Of a DNA stretch of 64,000 nt, positions 22,010-32,600 are shown in pieces; positions within the stretch are counted from its first letter, which is position 1, and every line of letters begins with the position of its first letter. A program made the translations under genes and the position numbers. The notes beneath the pieces are model-generated. The model was not told the origin of the DNA. It saw only the letters and a program-made list of their open reading frames with translations, and did not search any database. This DNA comes from Micrasema longulum (Eukaryota; Arthropoda; Insecta; Trichoptera; Brachycentridae), in contig JAGVSM010002732.1 of the NCBI GenBank assembly GCA_022494885.1, positions 1-64,000 of the forward strand, in the 5' to 3' direction.

Positions 22010-22650
22010 TATTTATAAACAGGCACTAAAAGTATCTAAAAGATATTTCTTCAGTTCTTTTTTTTTCATTTGAAGATCTTTTATGTTAATGATGGTTTGT
22101 GGGAGATCATTAAACAATCTTGGAACAACGCAATTTAATATTCGCTCTCCGAAGTAATTTGTAATTCGGGGAACAAAAAGGGAGCCCTTAGTTTTTAATC
22201 TAGTGTTGTGAGTGTGGGAAACTCTTTTTTTTATATTCCGGATCAACAAAGCGATCTACAATCAATTTGTAGTCACAAAGTTGTTTTACCGGCAGGACAT
22301 TAGAGAATTTAAAATTTACACCTTCGCCCATATGTTTCGTCTCACAGATTATGCTATCCGGTACAATCCCCCTCAACAGTCTCACCTGACCTATTATAAA
22401 TTTTACCCATATGAGACTGGAAGGTGAGACCCCAGACACGCACTCCGTAAGATATAATGGATTCAATGAGCGAGGTATATATGTATCTTAACGTTTTGAA
22501 AGGTAGTATGCTTTTGATTTCATAAATCACCTTAATCTGTCGCAGATTCCATCAATATGAACACCCCAGCTAAATTTAGAATCAATAATAATCCTAAATA
22601 TTTATGATTATTTACAACATCCATAATAGGACAATTACATTTATCTTATT
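22010..22650 (-). mobile_element. CR1/Jockey-type RT C-terminal relic
   Basis: Minus-strand fragments in order: NNHKYLG, IIIDSKFSWGVHIDGICDRL, KTLRYIYTSLIESIISYGVR then VWG, QVRLLRGIVPDSIICE, KKRVSHTHNTRLKTKGSLFV, GERILNCVVPRLFNDLP and a Lys-rich end KKKELKKYLL before a stop. At least four frameshifts separate them. The YGVRVWG, HNTR and GER...FNDLP signatures are the usual order at the ORF2 C-terminus. The 3' end lies near 22010, with T-rich sequence beyond it. Confidence 0.85.
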
Positions 22651-22767
22651 CTATATTTGAATTTGAATGAAGGCAAAAATTTATATGAGCTTGTATTTCT
22701 ATTTCAAATTCACATTTAGTAATAATTTTAAACTTATTCGTTTGTAAATTTATGTACAATATTTTTT

Positions 22768-22803
22768 GTTATATTTCGACCAGTTTCGAGGTTACTACCC
22801 CAT
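22768..22803 (-). repeat. Hairpin + GAAAC motif
   Basis: On the minus strand: TTATGATGGGGTAGTAACCT then CGAAACTGGTCG. The arrangement TGATG, short stem-loop, GAAAC matches the termini at 15465-15505 and 24308-24336. Confidence 0.45.
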
Positions 22804-22811
22804 CATAAACA

Positions 22812-23434
22812 AACTTAGGTTTAATGTTTCCAAGTGTACGGCCACGTCCTTCACTAGGGCCTTAAAGACTATCTTTTCGCTACAAAATGAATGACCAGAA
22901 TCTGATACGAACATCGAATGTTAAGGATCTGGGCGTTAGATTTGTGAGCACCCTGACATTTCATGAACACATAGATACAATCATTGGTAATGCATTGAAG
23001 ATGTTAGGATTTGTTCTGCGTACTGCCAGGGATTTCGAAAATACCCGCGTACTGAGGACTCTTTACAACTCCTCGGTGCGAAGTAGACTCGAGAGTGGCT
23101 CGATGATTTGGGGGCCACGTGAACTGAAGTACTCTCTTATGATAGAGAAAATCCAAAAGAAGTTTCTGAGAAATCTCTACATGAGAGAGTGCGGGTATTA
23201 TCCTCGGCTCTACCCGACCGAGTTTCTCCAGGGTATGCTCGGCTACAACAGTTTAGAGACTAGAAGGAATGTGTATTTGACTACACATTTTTATCGAATG
23301 TTGCGCGGTGTGATCGATAATTCTGAGATTATGATGAACATCGGTTTGTATGTTCCTACCTAAGACAGCGTCAGCATAGATTGTTTCATATTCCAATATA
23401 CAAGACCAGCCTGCCTATGGTTATGCCTGTTGGA
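22812..23434 (+). mobile_element. Jockey-like RT C-terminal relic
   Basis: Plus-strand coding begins with KLRFNVSKCTATSFTRALKT in one frame and, after a frameshift near 22881, continues as YKMNDQNLIRTSNVKDLGVR, FHEHIDTIIGNALKMLGFVL, VLRTLYNSSVRSRLESGSMI, WGPRELKY, IQKKFLRNLYMRECGYYP and SLETRRNVY, to the stop at 23361-23363. A further in-register piece, RQRQHRLFHIPIYKTS, follows. At about 23435 it switches to a different family, so this copy is either truncated or chimeric. Confidence 0.85.
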
Positions 23435-23780
23435 AGGGCTAAATCTGAATCAAGTATAATTGATAAGATTAAAAAAGGGTCTCTGAGATGGTTTGGTCAC
23501 GTAGAACGAATGGATGACGAAAGAATGGTAAAAAAAGTATATATGGCAAAAATGATACGTGAGTAACGTGAGACGAGAACGACCAAGGAAGACGTAGCAT
23601 GATCAGATAAACCAAAATCTTAAGTCTGGTCATGCCAAAAGCAGATAGAACCGAAGGGCATATATGACAAGATGTATGAATGTGGAAGATGCCAGGATAG
23701 ACGTGTGTGGCGGTCCATTCTCTCTGCCTACCCCTACGGGGAAATGGCGTGATGGTAGTAGTAGTAGTAGTAGGAAGGGC
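23435..23780 (+). mobile_element. RTE-type retroelement 3' end with GTA-repeat tail
   Basis: SSIIDKIKKGSLRWFGHVER then MDDERMVKKVYMAKM and, after frameshifts, RPRKTW and NVEDARIDV. This is the LRWFGHVxRMxD module of 'endonuclease-reverse transcriptase' elements. The 3' end carries a (GTA)n run at 23754-23775 like the microsatellite tails of RTE-clade elements. It follows directly on Jockey-like coding sequence. Confidence 0.8.
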
Positions 23781-23866
23781 TACAAAAAACTAAAACTAAA
23801 ATCCCACCAAGCCACTTTTTGTAGCTTGTTGGTGAAGATTATATTTATACTGGCTTAATAATATTA

Positions 23867-24432
23867 AAACTTATAATTAGAAATCAAACACTGATTTGAG
23901 TCTACTGAACACTTTATTTTATTTTTACAAATATAAACATATAAAAATAAAAACTTCGTGACAATTGACTACAATACACGCCGCATCTATGCACCCATGG
24001 TCTCATAAACTCTTAGCATATCATTCTATGATACACAGACTAATAAACATACTTCTAGATAAAATTGCACACGAAAAAGAATTAAATACAATTAAAATCA
24101 TAGCCAAAAATAATGGATTTAGTGAAAAGACCATTGATAAAATAATAAACGGAAAAACATATAAAAATAGTATTAACTTAATATATCCTTATTATATAGA
24201 TTAATGTACATGCTATAGTTCATGAGATTATTTTTATTTTCTACTTAAGTACCTTGAATTATATAACTTTATAAGGACATTCAATCCAAATAATCTTCAC
24301 ATTCGTTTGAAAATGCCCTAATAAGGCGAAACAATTGTCACGAAGTTTTTATTTTTATATGTTTATATTTGTAAAAATAAAATAAAGTGTTCAGTAGACT
24401 CAAATCAGTGTTTGATTTCTAATTATAAGTTT
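23867..24432 (+). mobile_element. Penelope-like fragment bounded by a perfect 101-bp inverted repeat
   Basis: Arms 23867-23967 and 24332-24432 are perfect reverse complements over 101 nt. Between them an 80-codon frame (23965-24204) reads SMHPWSHKLLAYHSMIHRLI then KELNTIKIIAKNNGFSEKTI. This is the conserved C-terminal (thumb) part of Penelope-type reverse transcriptase (HPxxHKLAAYNSMIHRL...KELNxIKxIAxxNGY). The RT core and GIY-YIG domain are missing. Just before the right arm, 24308-24331 reads TGAAAATGCCCTAATAAGGC then GAAA. Inverted pseudo-LTRs are known in this class. The identical arms suggest a recent origin or repair by gene conversion. Confidence 0.9.
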
Positions 24433-24714
24433 GAATAGTTTATCGGGACAAAATATATCTTATACTTTGTTTTCTTTATAATAGATTAATATTGTAATAA
24501 TTTGTATATTTTATTGAATAAAGATTCTATGAAAAAAAATAAATACAAAAGACGAAATTAATCAAAATTAATATAATAAAAAAAACGCTGAATTTATTAA
24601 TTTTGGTAACATAGACATATTTTTGTGTTTGCTAGATATTCGATACAGCTACCGCGAATGATTATTACCATTTCCTCCAATTCCGACATTCTAACAACTT
24701 TGATTCAGCTAAGA
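24433..24714. other. Unassigned AT-rich spacer
   Basis: No supported feature; includes an A-rich run near 24530-24580. Confidence 0.4.
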
Positions 24715-25040
24715 AATAAAATTGGGTCAAAGCACCAATGAATGACCGTTTGAGGTTCAGCTTGTAGTGAAATCCACATTAAAGGTATAAATTTTATTAT
24801 TTAAGCGTTCAAAATAAAAGAAAACAAGTAATTTGACTTTTTTATTGAAATACGAGTACTACAATTATAATTAATATTAATCTAAAAAAATAGCAGAATC
24901 ATCAGTGAATGACCACTACTACCCCAGTAAAAATAATACTCAGATTTAGTTACATCATAACATTATAAAACACCCTAACACATTAAAATATGGATATATT
25001 CAAAGAATTGCATAAGAAATAGCATCGAATAAAACACTTA
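24715..25040 (-). repeat. Dispersed repeat family B, copy 2
   Basis: Inverted copy of 20818-21172 with the same block order, ending near 25040. There it joins directly to the truncated TIR element at 25041. Confidence 0.8.
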
Positions 25041-25401
25041 CTACAAAAATGAGACATTTATAATTTTTTCATGAACAACATCAAATGAATTATTTTTTTA
25101 TTCGATCAATTTACATTGATCAATTTGTCCCATCTCTAACGTTTTTGCAAAATGATGTAACCTTTTAAGAACGTCGCTAATAATTAGGTTTATTTTAGTT
25201 TTCTTTTAGTTTTAACGCTGATTTTATATATTAATGTTGATTTATGTTTCAAGCATTGTATTAAAAAAATAAATGAACACGCCAGACATGAATGATTTTT
25301 CGTGTGTCAATATAAATAACTCCTTTGACGTTACTACAAAGTAATGTCGTCACTTTTTCTGACAGCTGTCATTCTAATCATGTTACATTTTAAGGACTAT
25401 A
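25041..25401. mobile_element. Truncated copy of the 4851-5544 TIR element
   Basis: From ATGAGACATTTATAATTTTT to ACATTTTAAGGACTATAG it follows 4990-5544 closely but lacks the 136-bp insert found there. The left TIR is lost at the junction with family B. The right TIR keeps the intact CTGACAGCTGTCATTCTAAT. Confidence 0.85.
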
Positions 25402-25860
25402 GGCTTAGTGGATACGTATTCTGTATAATGGATGTCTATGCGTAATTCATGCCCCCCTGGTCATATCGCTAATACATAAGAACATTGTTAAATAATTTAT
25501 GGCAAAGTAAAGTGTATGGCATTATGGTTTACCGGTGCAAAAACACATCGTCACAGTCTGAATGTGGAGACGCTTATCGGACCGTGGCGATCGGCAGTAC
25601 CGAGTACTGAGCGCTGAGCACTACGGAAGGAACTCCCAACTATACCACTGATAAATAATGATTAAAATAACCGATTTTGATATTCGAATAGCTAGTATTT
25701 TTTACGATCTCTCAGGCGAATAAATAATGAAATTATATCTGAGACAAGCCTAAGAAGTTTTAATAATACATCAATCCAAACCATTGCAGATGCGCAACCT
25801 TATTCACATCGGCTACAGATGTTACAAACAATATTGTTCATTAGTTGTGTCTTCTTATTA
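25402..25860. other. Unassigned DNA with a GC-richer patch
   Basis: 25545-25640 is distinctly less AT-rich than its surroundings but has no long frame and no splice-bounded ORF I can defend. Confidence 0.4.
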
Positions 25861-25861
25861 A

Positions 25862-25965
25862 TTTTTTTAATTTATGTATGTATTTCACAGGTTTAAAATG
25901 TACAAATTTTTTTTGTTTCAGGTCCCGACTAGCTAGGAAATTACATGTGTTTTTTTATTTCATTA
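25862..25965 (-). mobile_element. Retroelement 3' end (family K), copy
   Basis: Same TTCACAGGTTTAAAATGTAC and GTCCCGACTAGCTAGGAAAT blocks as 17325-17425, again next to a T-rich run. Confidence 0.65.
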
Positions 25966-26379
25966 AATGATGCTTAATAAATTCAAAGACCAATAAGAAC
26001 ATTATAAAAAATTAATGTAAATATAAATTAGAAAACATGCAAGTAATAACAATAAAAATCAAATCATAAAAAAAAGAAAATATGGCATTAATAGTAAAGA
26101 AATGAGACAAAATTATTATAAATTAGAAAACATACCGATAATAATGAAAATTGAAGCATAAATATAAATTTGAAAATATATCGTTAGTAATTAAAAATTT
26201 AAGAACAAAAATAAGTTACAGAATATACCATTTATACTTAGAAAATTAAAGATACGTGTAAATACTAGTATTTATAAGAAAAATAAAATGTATGTAAATT
26301 AATAAACATAAAAAGTAAAAATTTATATACATAAAGTATTATATATAAAGTATTATGTGTGTTCTTATTTTAAAATCAA

Positions 26380-27117
26380 TCACTTGGGACTGAACCCCAT
26401 TCGGATAATCAAAAATTCGGATTGTTAATTTTTCCGAAAAAATTGTGTTTTATTTCATTACTGTATGTATGATGTAATAACTTATAATTACATATAAGTT
26501 ATTAATTTAAAAATACTCGGTACACTTCCACTTATTTATTTGACCAATTAGCGCTTTCACCTCTAATGGGCATCTTCAGACTGGTGAATATTATACAGTG
26601 TAACCTTATAAGAACGTCGTTAATAATTAGGTTTATTTTAGTTTGAAAGCTGATTTTACACGATGTAATAACTTATATTTACATATAAATTATTAATTAA
26701 AAAGTACTTGGTACGCTTCCACTTATTTATTTGAGCAATTAGCGCTTTCACTCTCTAACGGGCATCTTCAGACTGGTGAATATTATACGGTGTAAGAATA
26801 ATTGATATAAAACGAAATATTATCTTAAGTGTAGGTACATATAAAAGTAAGTTGAAAAAGATACATTCCATCAAGAATTGTCAATAAATAATTTAAATAA
26901 AATACTGCATGTATGTTGAACATAGGAGAAGACCTATTTTTAAAGATACGATAACACAACACGTTTTCTTTTAGAAGCTATGGCGCGTTGAAAGAATCAT
27001 TATTTTGCGAATCGCAAAACGTTTCCATCTTAACTTTTTTTTTCTGAAATTCCGAAAGCGATTCGGATAATCAGCGATTCGAATAGTCGGAGTTCGAATG
27101 ATTGGAATTCTACTGTA
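26380..27117. mobile_element. Pogo/Tigger-like element remnant with nested repeats
   Basis: The left end (GACTGAACCCCATTCGGATA ... TTCGGATTG) and the right end (ATTCGGATAATCAGCGATTC ... GGAATTCTACTGTA) are degenerate inverted repeats. Their NATTCGGATAATC sub-terminal repeats are the style of pogo-family elements. Inside, 26465-26605 and 26660-26790 are a duplicated block of family L (TACACTTCCACTTATTTATT ... GGGCATCTTCAGACTGGTGA). A 55-bp piece of the 4851-type TIR element lies between the duplicates. No transposase frame. Confidence 0.65.
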
Positions 27118-27720
27118 TTTCACTCTTTACAATTAGTTTTTTGCATGTTTATTTTAAGAATGTTTTTTATTTCATTAAAATTAAAACGTATAGATACCAA
27201 TTATACTTTTACGAAAATACTTCGATATATTTAAATTTTATACGTCTATTCACAAAATATCTTATGTTTTAATTTAAATACAAAACATTCAAGTTACAAA
27301 AATACGTCAATTTAAAACTTTAATTAAAAAAACAACTTATAATGATCGTTTTTCAGAAGCTATAATATAACAAATACTAGAGATGCGAATGCCAACCTTA
27401 AAATCAATCAACGATGGAAATGAATCAATTCGATATCCAGTAGAATTTAATTAGCAAAAGCAGTTTCGTTCTTACCGTAAAGAAAATTTGATCACTGTCA
27501 TGATAATGACTTTTAAATCATACTATAAATAGAAAACTTAGTATTTGTCATTTATTGAATTGGTGGATAGCATTATGAATTTCATATTTCGTATAAAATA
27601 TACAAAAGATTTTGATATAATAAAATTAACATTCAATACAATGAATAAAAAATTGATTATATCGACACATTTCTCGGGCATTAAAAAATAAAAAAAAAAA
27701 AATTGTATGTTTGAAAAATT
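27118..27720. other. Unassigned AT-rich DNA
   Basis: No gene or assignable repeat seen. Confidence 0.4.
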
Positions 27721-27727
27721 TGACAAC

Positions 27728-28060
27728 ATGGCATCGGGCTGTGGTCCCGTGACTAGACAAGGTCCGCGAGGTTCAAACTGGAGATGCCACGTGTAATTAT
27801 TTGGCCGAACGCCGAATGTTTGGCCACGCTCTCGGCCGAACATTCGGTATTGGGCCAAATCACAATTCGTGGTATCTCCAGACGCACCGAATGTTCGGCA
27901 AAAGATGTGTGCATTTCGCGAGTGACAGGTTAAAACCTGTCTCATTGCGGTACGTGAAGGGATGACGACAACTTGATTCCCATTTTCTCATTGAAAATGG
28001 TCACTGAAATCGAAATACTTCGGTAAGTTACAAAAACGCAAACATAAAAAAAAAAAAGAA
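27728..28060 (+). mobile_element. tRNA-like SINE with internal long hairpin
   Basis: A tRNA-like head (TGGTCCCGTGACTAGACAAG, B-box-like GAGGTTCAAACT) is followed by a hairpin at 27779-27880. It is then followed by a tail ACTTGATTCCCATTTTCTCA/TTGAAAATGGTCACTGAAAT/ACTTCGGTAA that is shared with the element at 29340-29540. So the two are related SINEs with different middles. The ORF on the minus strand here (27538-27945) is chance. Confidence 0.55.
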
Positions 28061-28489
28061 CATTATGTGTGTATCAGTCATATGGAAAATGTGAAAATCA
28101 GAAAAAAATTCAATTATAATGGAACATACTATAATACATAACAAACATAGAAAGGATTGAAAATGTTCAACGAAATTTTTTAAATACCTAGATTATAAAA
28201 ACAATAAAACGCTTTGTACTTACAGCCAATCTGCCTAACAAAATGGATTTTTTACCCTTGAAAATAGACGCACTATATCTGAATTATGCTATTTACATAA
28301 ATTATTGAATAATAAAGTAGACTCTTTTAACCTTCTCTCCAAAATCAATGTGAATGTCACCTTTCACGTGACAAGATATAAGTAATTATTGCATCTGCCA
28401 GTCTGTAGCACTAACTATGCACAACACTCTTTCGTCTATCGTTCTTGCTCTAACTGCAATGTTTTTTTTCATCTATTGATATATTTTAC

Positions 28490-28800
28490 ACACCCCTTAA
28501 ATCATTTAAAAATAAATTAAGACTTATTATTTCTGGCTGCGATACAATCCCACTTACTATTTAATGATGCACACTCCTGAACACTTACTCCCACACTAAT
28601 ACACATAAACATACATCTACACTTACTCTCATACAAATACACATAAACACATCCTTTTGTTTTTACATAAACACAATTTAATATTATGTATGATTTTTAT
28701 TTAGAAACTTTGCTGGTCTGTCTTCAAACTGTATTTTTTTTAAAAATGTTATTATATCATTGTCGACTGTTTGTTTCTTTAAAATAAATAAATAAATACT
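28490..28800 (+). mobile_element. Non-LTR retrotransposon 3' end
   Basis: A short C-terminal coding piece IKSFKNKLRLIISGCD, then a stop, a UTR with repeated ACACATAAACAC-type motifs, and an AAATAAATAAATAAATA tail at about 28781-28797. A SINE 3' fragment follows at 28816. Confidence 0.65.
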
Positions 28801-28815
28801 AGAAAACTTCCATGT

Positions 28816-28885
28816 AACAAAAAATGATCAAGATACGCTGCGGTTTGTGTACCAAAGCAGTGCCCTTTGCACCATTATGTTGATG
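28816..28885 (+). mobile_element. SINE 3' body fragment
   Basis: TAACAAAAAATGATCAAGAT, ACGCTGCGGTTTGTGTACCA and GTGCCCTTTGCACCATTATG correspond to the last third of the main SINE family. Confidence 0.65.
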
Positions 28886-29339
28886 AGATTTTATGAGGAA
28901 ACCAACCGCAATTATTTCCGTATTCGATTTGTATACTCCGTTTTTTTAGACGGATAACAACAAACTATTACTGTACTCATATTTTATCATCTAGGTACAA
29001 AAACTCGGAATTCCAAAATTTTGTACATTTGTATGCTGACTTTAAGGTCCATTAGCAATAATGCGACTCGGTTGAGTAAGTAGATGTCTTCCGAAATATA
29101 ACTCTTATATAAATGACAATAAATACATTATAAAAACATAATGGGTTTCTTCTGCGGGAGAGATAATATAATCATATCTGTGGTAACCTTGTATCTATCT
29201 GTCTGTGTAGTGGTAAACAATTTCATACCAGCCTAGAGGTCTCAGAAGTTATAATCTCGATAAGTAGACAGAAAACAGTACACAAAAAAAAAAAATAATT
29301 ATTTAATATTGTCCCTAAAATTGGTATTTAAACATCCGA

Positions 29340-29545
29340 GAAGAACTTCTCGAAGATCGGTTAGAACCTGTGGTTGTGAAGGTTCCCTGGGACTCCCGGA
29401 CCAAAGGTCCGTGGTTCGAATCCCACTCTACCCCAACTCGATTCCATTTTCTAATAGTGAGTTATTTACAACTCGTTGAAAATGGCCCTCAAAATTAAAT
29501 ATTTGGGTAAATCATAAGAACACAAATATTTATTTTTCCAAAAAA
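29340..29545 (+). mobile_element. tRNA-derived SINE, second family
   Basis: A-box-like TGGTTGTGAAGG and B box GGTTCGAATCCC (29411-29422) with the right spacing, followed by CCACTCTACCCCA. The body has CTCGATTCCATTTTC and GTTGAAAATGGCCC, and an A-rich end with an A15 run at 29541-29555. The tail is shared with 27950-28060. It differs from the main SINE family in head and body. Confidence 0.75.
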
Positions 29546-29716
29546 AAAAAAAAAAACTTAATCACTTAATTGATGCTAATTACATTTTCAGTTTTTAAAA
29601 CTACTTTTTTAAGCCTTTAAAAAAAAATTTAAGCCTATCTTATAAGGCTTATGAAAGCCCGAACATATTGGAATTATTCAATATATAATAGCACTTAATC
29701 TAAACGATTCATAAGT

Positions 29717-30425
29717 CAACAATATTTTGAGTTTGTCCAAATTTTTGTAGACAAGGACTGGATTCAACTCCCTGGGGAGCTGTTAACATAAACATATTAC
29801 ACAGAGTGTAAAGTAGCTACTTAAACCAGCCAACGACAGGTCATAAGCCCTGTAGATGCCTAGACTTCTATATTGCCTTCTTTAAAATATTCTTCATCTC
29901 TGTTGTAATATGTTAATATTAACAGCTCCCCGGGGAGTTGAATCCAGTCCTTGTCTACAAAAATTTGGACAAACTCAAAATATTGTTGATAAATCCACCT
30001 GGTCCATGAAGAAGTATAGAAATTGAAAAAATACAAATTTCAGGCGTTGCCTAGTATGTAGGTGAAATAATTTAATAAGATGAATCTCACTCGCAAAAAT
30101 TAAGGTTTCAGCTCTTTAACTTCTCAAACATCAACAGATGAAAAAATCTAAGAAATATAGATGTTCAAATATGGGCAGAATGGTGAATGTTACACAGTGT
30201 GTAAAGTGGCCACTTAAATCAGCCAATGACAGGTCATAAGTCCTGTAGATGCCTAGACTTCTATATTGCCTTCTTTAAAATGTTCTTCATCTCTGTCCAA
30301 ATTTTTGTAGACAGGAACTGGATTCAACCCCCTAGGGAGCTGTTAATGTTAACATATTATAACAGAGATGAGGAACATTTTCGAGAAGAGAATATAGAAC
30401 TCCAGGCATCTACAGGCTTATGATC
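29717..30425. repeat. Foldback family C, two overlapping copies
   Basis: Arms 29717-29801 and 29906-29988 are inverted repeats of about 85 nt with the terminal TCAACAATATTTTGAGTTTG. A second unit follows at 30040-30420 with GGCGTTGCCTAGTATGTAGG, TTCAGCTCTTTAACTTCTCA, TTACACAGTGTGTAAAGTGG and CTAGACTTCTATATTGCC blocks. Both units contain CATAAGCCCTGTAGATGCC-type sequence. Confidence 0.8.
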
Positions 30426-30660
30426 CGTCATTTATTTATTTATTAACTTAAACACAGTTTATTACACATTATTTGAGACAAAAGTCCTAACTCCATAAGA
30501 GCAATTAGTTACCACAGACACATGAGTATATCATCACAAATATTTTAAAGGATCAGAAACACATCAATGATAATAACAATAGAAAAACAAATGTATGGCA
30601 CATCGATATGGTAAACAGTAAACTCAAACATTCGGAAAATCATCAAGAAGTTTCCCACTT
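30426..30660 (-). mobile_element. Retroelement 3' end, minus orientation
   Basis: Begins with TTTATTTATTTATTAA, the reverse of an A-rich tail, placed inside family C sequence that resumes at 30661. This is consistent with an insertion into the foldback repeat. Confidence 0.5.
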
Positions 30661-30855
30661 AGTAATTAGCGGGTTTAAGTGGTCACTTTACACACTGTGT
30701 AACATTCACCACTTTTTACATATATTTGAACTTTATTCCTTTAATTCTCCCATGTGTTGATGTTTGTGAAGTTTAAAAGCTAAAATATTTATTGATATGC
30801 ATGAGATTTATCTGATTGAATTATTTTACTAACATATCAATAAAGGTTTTAAATC
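30661..30855 (-). repeat. Foldback family C, inverted internal segment
   Basis: TTTAAGTGGTCACTTTACAC, CTGTGTAACATTCACCA, ATGTGTTGATGTTTGTGAAG and GAGATTTATCTGATTGAATT are the reverse complement of 30060-30220. Confidence 0.75.
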
Positions 30856-30859
30856 TCTG

Positions 30860-31135
30860 TTGAAATTTTGTCATTAGTTGAATAAATTATAAATACTTCT
30901 CTATTACTTCAATACTTTTCATATTTATGCTCTTCATTTATTTTTTTGCTGCATACCCATGCTATAATTTATTGTTTAATTTTGCATTATTTCTTTATTT
31001 TCTGCTGATTTTATGTAACTATATTTTAATCACTTTTGTACAGGTATTTTGAATTTTGTTTCATTATATATATATATGTATATATTTTATTGTTTAACAC
31101 TTTGTTAAAGGTGTAAGCCGTCGAATAAATAAATA
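30860..31135 (+). mobile_element. Non-LTR retrotransposon 3' UTR and tail
   Basis: T-rich UTR, (TA)n near 31066-31086 and the end GTAAGCCGTCGAATAAATAA followed by ATAAA. It resembles the end of 8135-8863 (GGCCGTATATATATAATAAA). Coding sequence is absent. Confidence 0.6.
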
Positions 31136-31607
31136 AAAAGTGATATTCACAAAATGTGTATTTACCAACATTAAAAACGTGTTAAAACGCACGGCTCTTA
31201 GTTTGTTTTTAAAGTGTATTTTTACGCCTAGCACAAACATAAAATATTTTGTCCGTAGAAACGTTAATATTATTAAGATTGAAATTCTTTGTGATAAACA
31301 TTAAAAAATGCGCAATTAAACAGCGGGAGTTTGAACTTAAGCACAGCAAAGTAAAGACGGAGGTGTTTTGTAATTTCACGATTGCAATGATTTTATACTG
31401 TAACTGTGGAACTATTGCATATGGAGATATTAATAAAAATGTAACCCTGTCGTGATCGTAAATAAAAAGTACCCGTTTAATGGAAGCGAATAAATGAAAG
31501 CAAGTAGGCGCGCCGTCACAACTATTTATTTTATTATTACATATGTCCATGGCATACGAGCTACTTTAAATATGTATGTCGCAGCCGGATCGTCATTTTA
31601 GCAGGAA

Positions 31608-31880
31608 TAGAGTCAAAGCACCAACGAATGACCGTTTAAGGTTCAGCTTGTAGTGAAATCCACATTAAAGGTATACATTTTATTATTTAAGCGTACAAAA
31701 TAAAAGAAAACAATGATAAACACATGAATTTTTCTAAGTATTTTGACTTTTTTATTGAAATACGAGTATAACAATAATTATAATTAATATTACTCTAAAA
31801 AATAGCAGAATCACCAGTGAATGACCACTATTACACCAGTAAAAATAATACGCAGATTTAGTTGCATCATAACTGTTATA
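31608..31880 (-). repeat. Dispersed repeat family B, copy 3
   Basis: Inverted copy of 20818-21172. TCAAAGCACCAACGAATGAC to GCAGATTTAGTTGCATCATA is preserved and the rest is lost. Confidence 0.8.
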
Positions 31881-31922
31881 TCGCACACAAGTTGCATTTT
31901 AAACTTAAAAGAAATACTAACA

Positions 31923-32600
31923 AATTACAACAGGGATGAAGAATACCTTAAATAAGAGAATATGGAAGTCTAGGCATTTACAGGGCTTGTGACCTATCAT
32001 TGGCTGGTTTAAGTGGCACAATTAGAATTAGATTCTAATGGACCAGTGAAGTCGCCATATTAAAAAGCAATTATATGTAAGGTTAATTATGAAAGTATAA
32101 AAAAGAGAAGGAAAAAGAAAAACATAAATGAAAGTTGTTTAAAAATTAAAATTTAAGTGAAAAAAATATATTTTAAAGTTTGTAGTGAGTATTTACAAAT
32201 GGAAATAATATTAAAAATGAAGAAAATTTGTAAGAGTAATTAAAAATTAAGAATGGAAATAAAGAATGAAAAACATGCTCTGATGAAAAAATAAAATAAA
32301 ATAGTGATAACATTTTTTTTAAAAAAGGAAAAACATAAACACATATTTATTTTAAGGGATTCAAAGAAACGATGAGAAGAATCTTTAAGTGAAATATAAG
32401 ACAGTAAATTTAAATTTAGGTCAATTTAAAAAACATCTTCAAAATTAATGACAGGTCACAAGCCCTGTAAATGCCTAGACTTCCTTATTCCCTTATTTAA
32501 GGAATTCTTCATACCTGTTGTAATTTTTTGATCTTAATGACTCCCGAGGGGGTGAAATCCAGTCTTTTGTCTACAAACATTTGGACAAACTCATATATTG
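31923..32600. repeat. Foldback family C arms enclosing repeat D copy 1
   Basis: Arms 31925-32010 and 32445-32525 (CAACAGGGATGAAGAATACC ... CTAGGCATTTACAGGGCTTG and the reverse) enclose an AT-rich unit at 32012-32450. That unit also occurs at 36876-37480, and the two share many blocks, for example GAAAAACATGCTC and GAAGAATCTTTAAGTGAAAT. The terminal family C block follows at 32530-32600. Confidence 0.8.

Noticed and set aside
25545..25640. GC-richer patch as a possible exon
   Set aside because: All frames are interrupted or lack bounding splice sites.
27538..27945. 135-codon minus-strand ORF
   Set aside because: It crosses a tRNA-like SINE and a hairpin and ends in Phe/Ile-rich AT-driven sequence; not a plausible protein.
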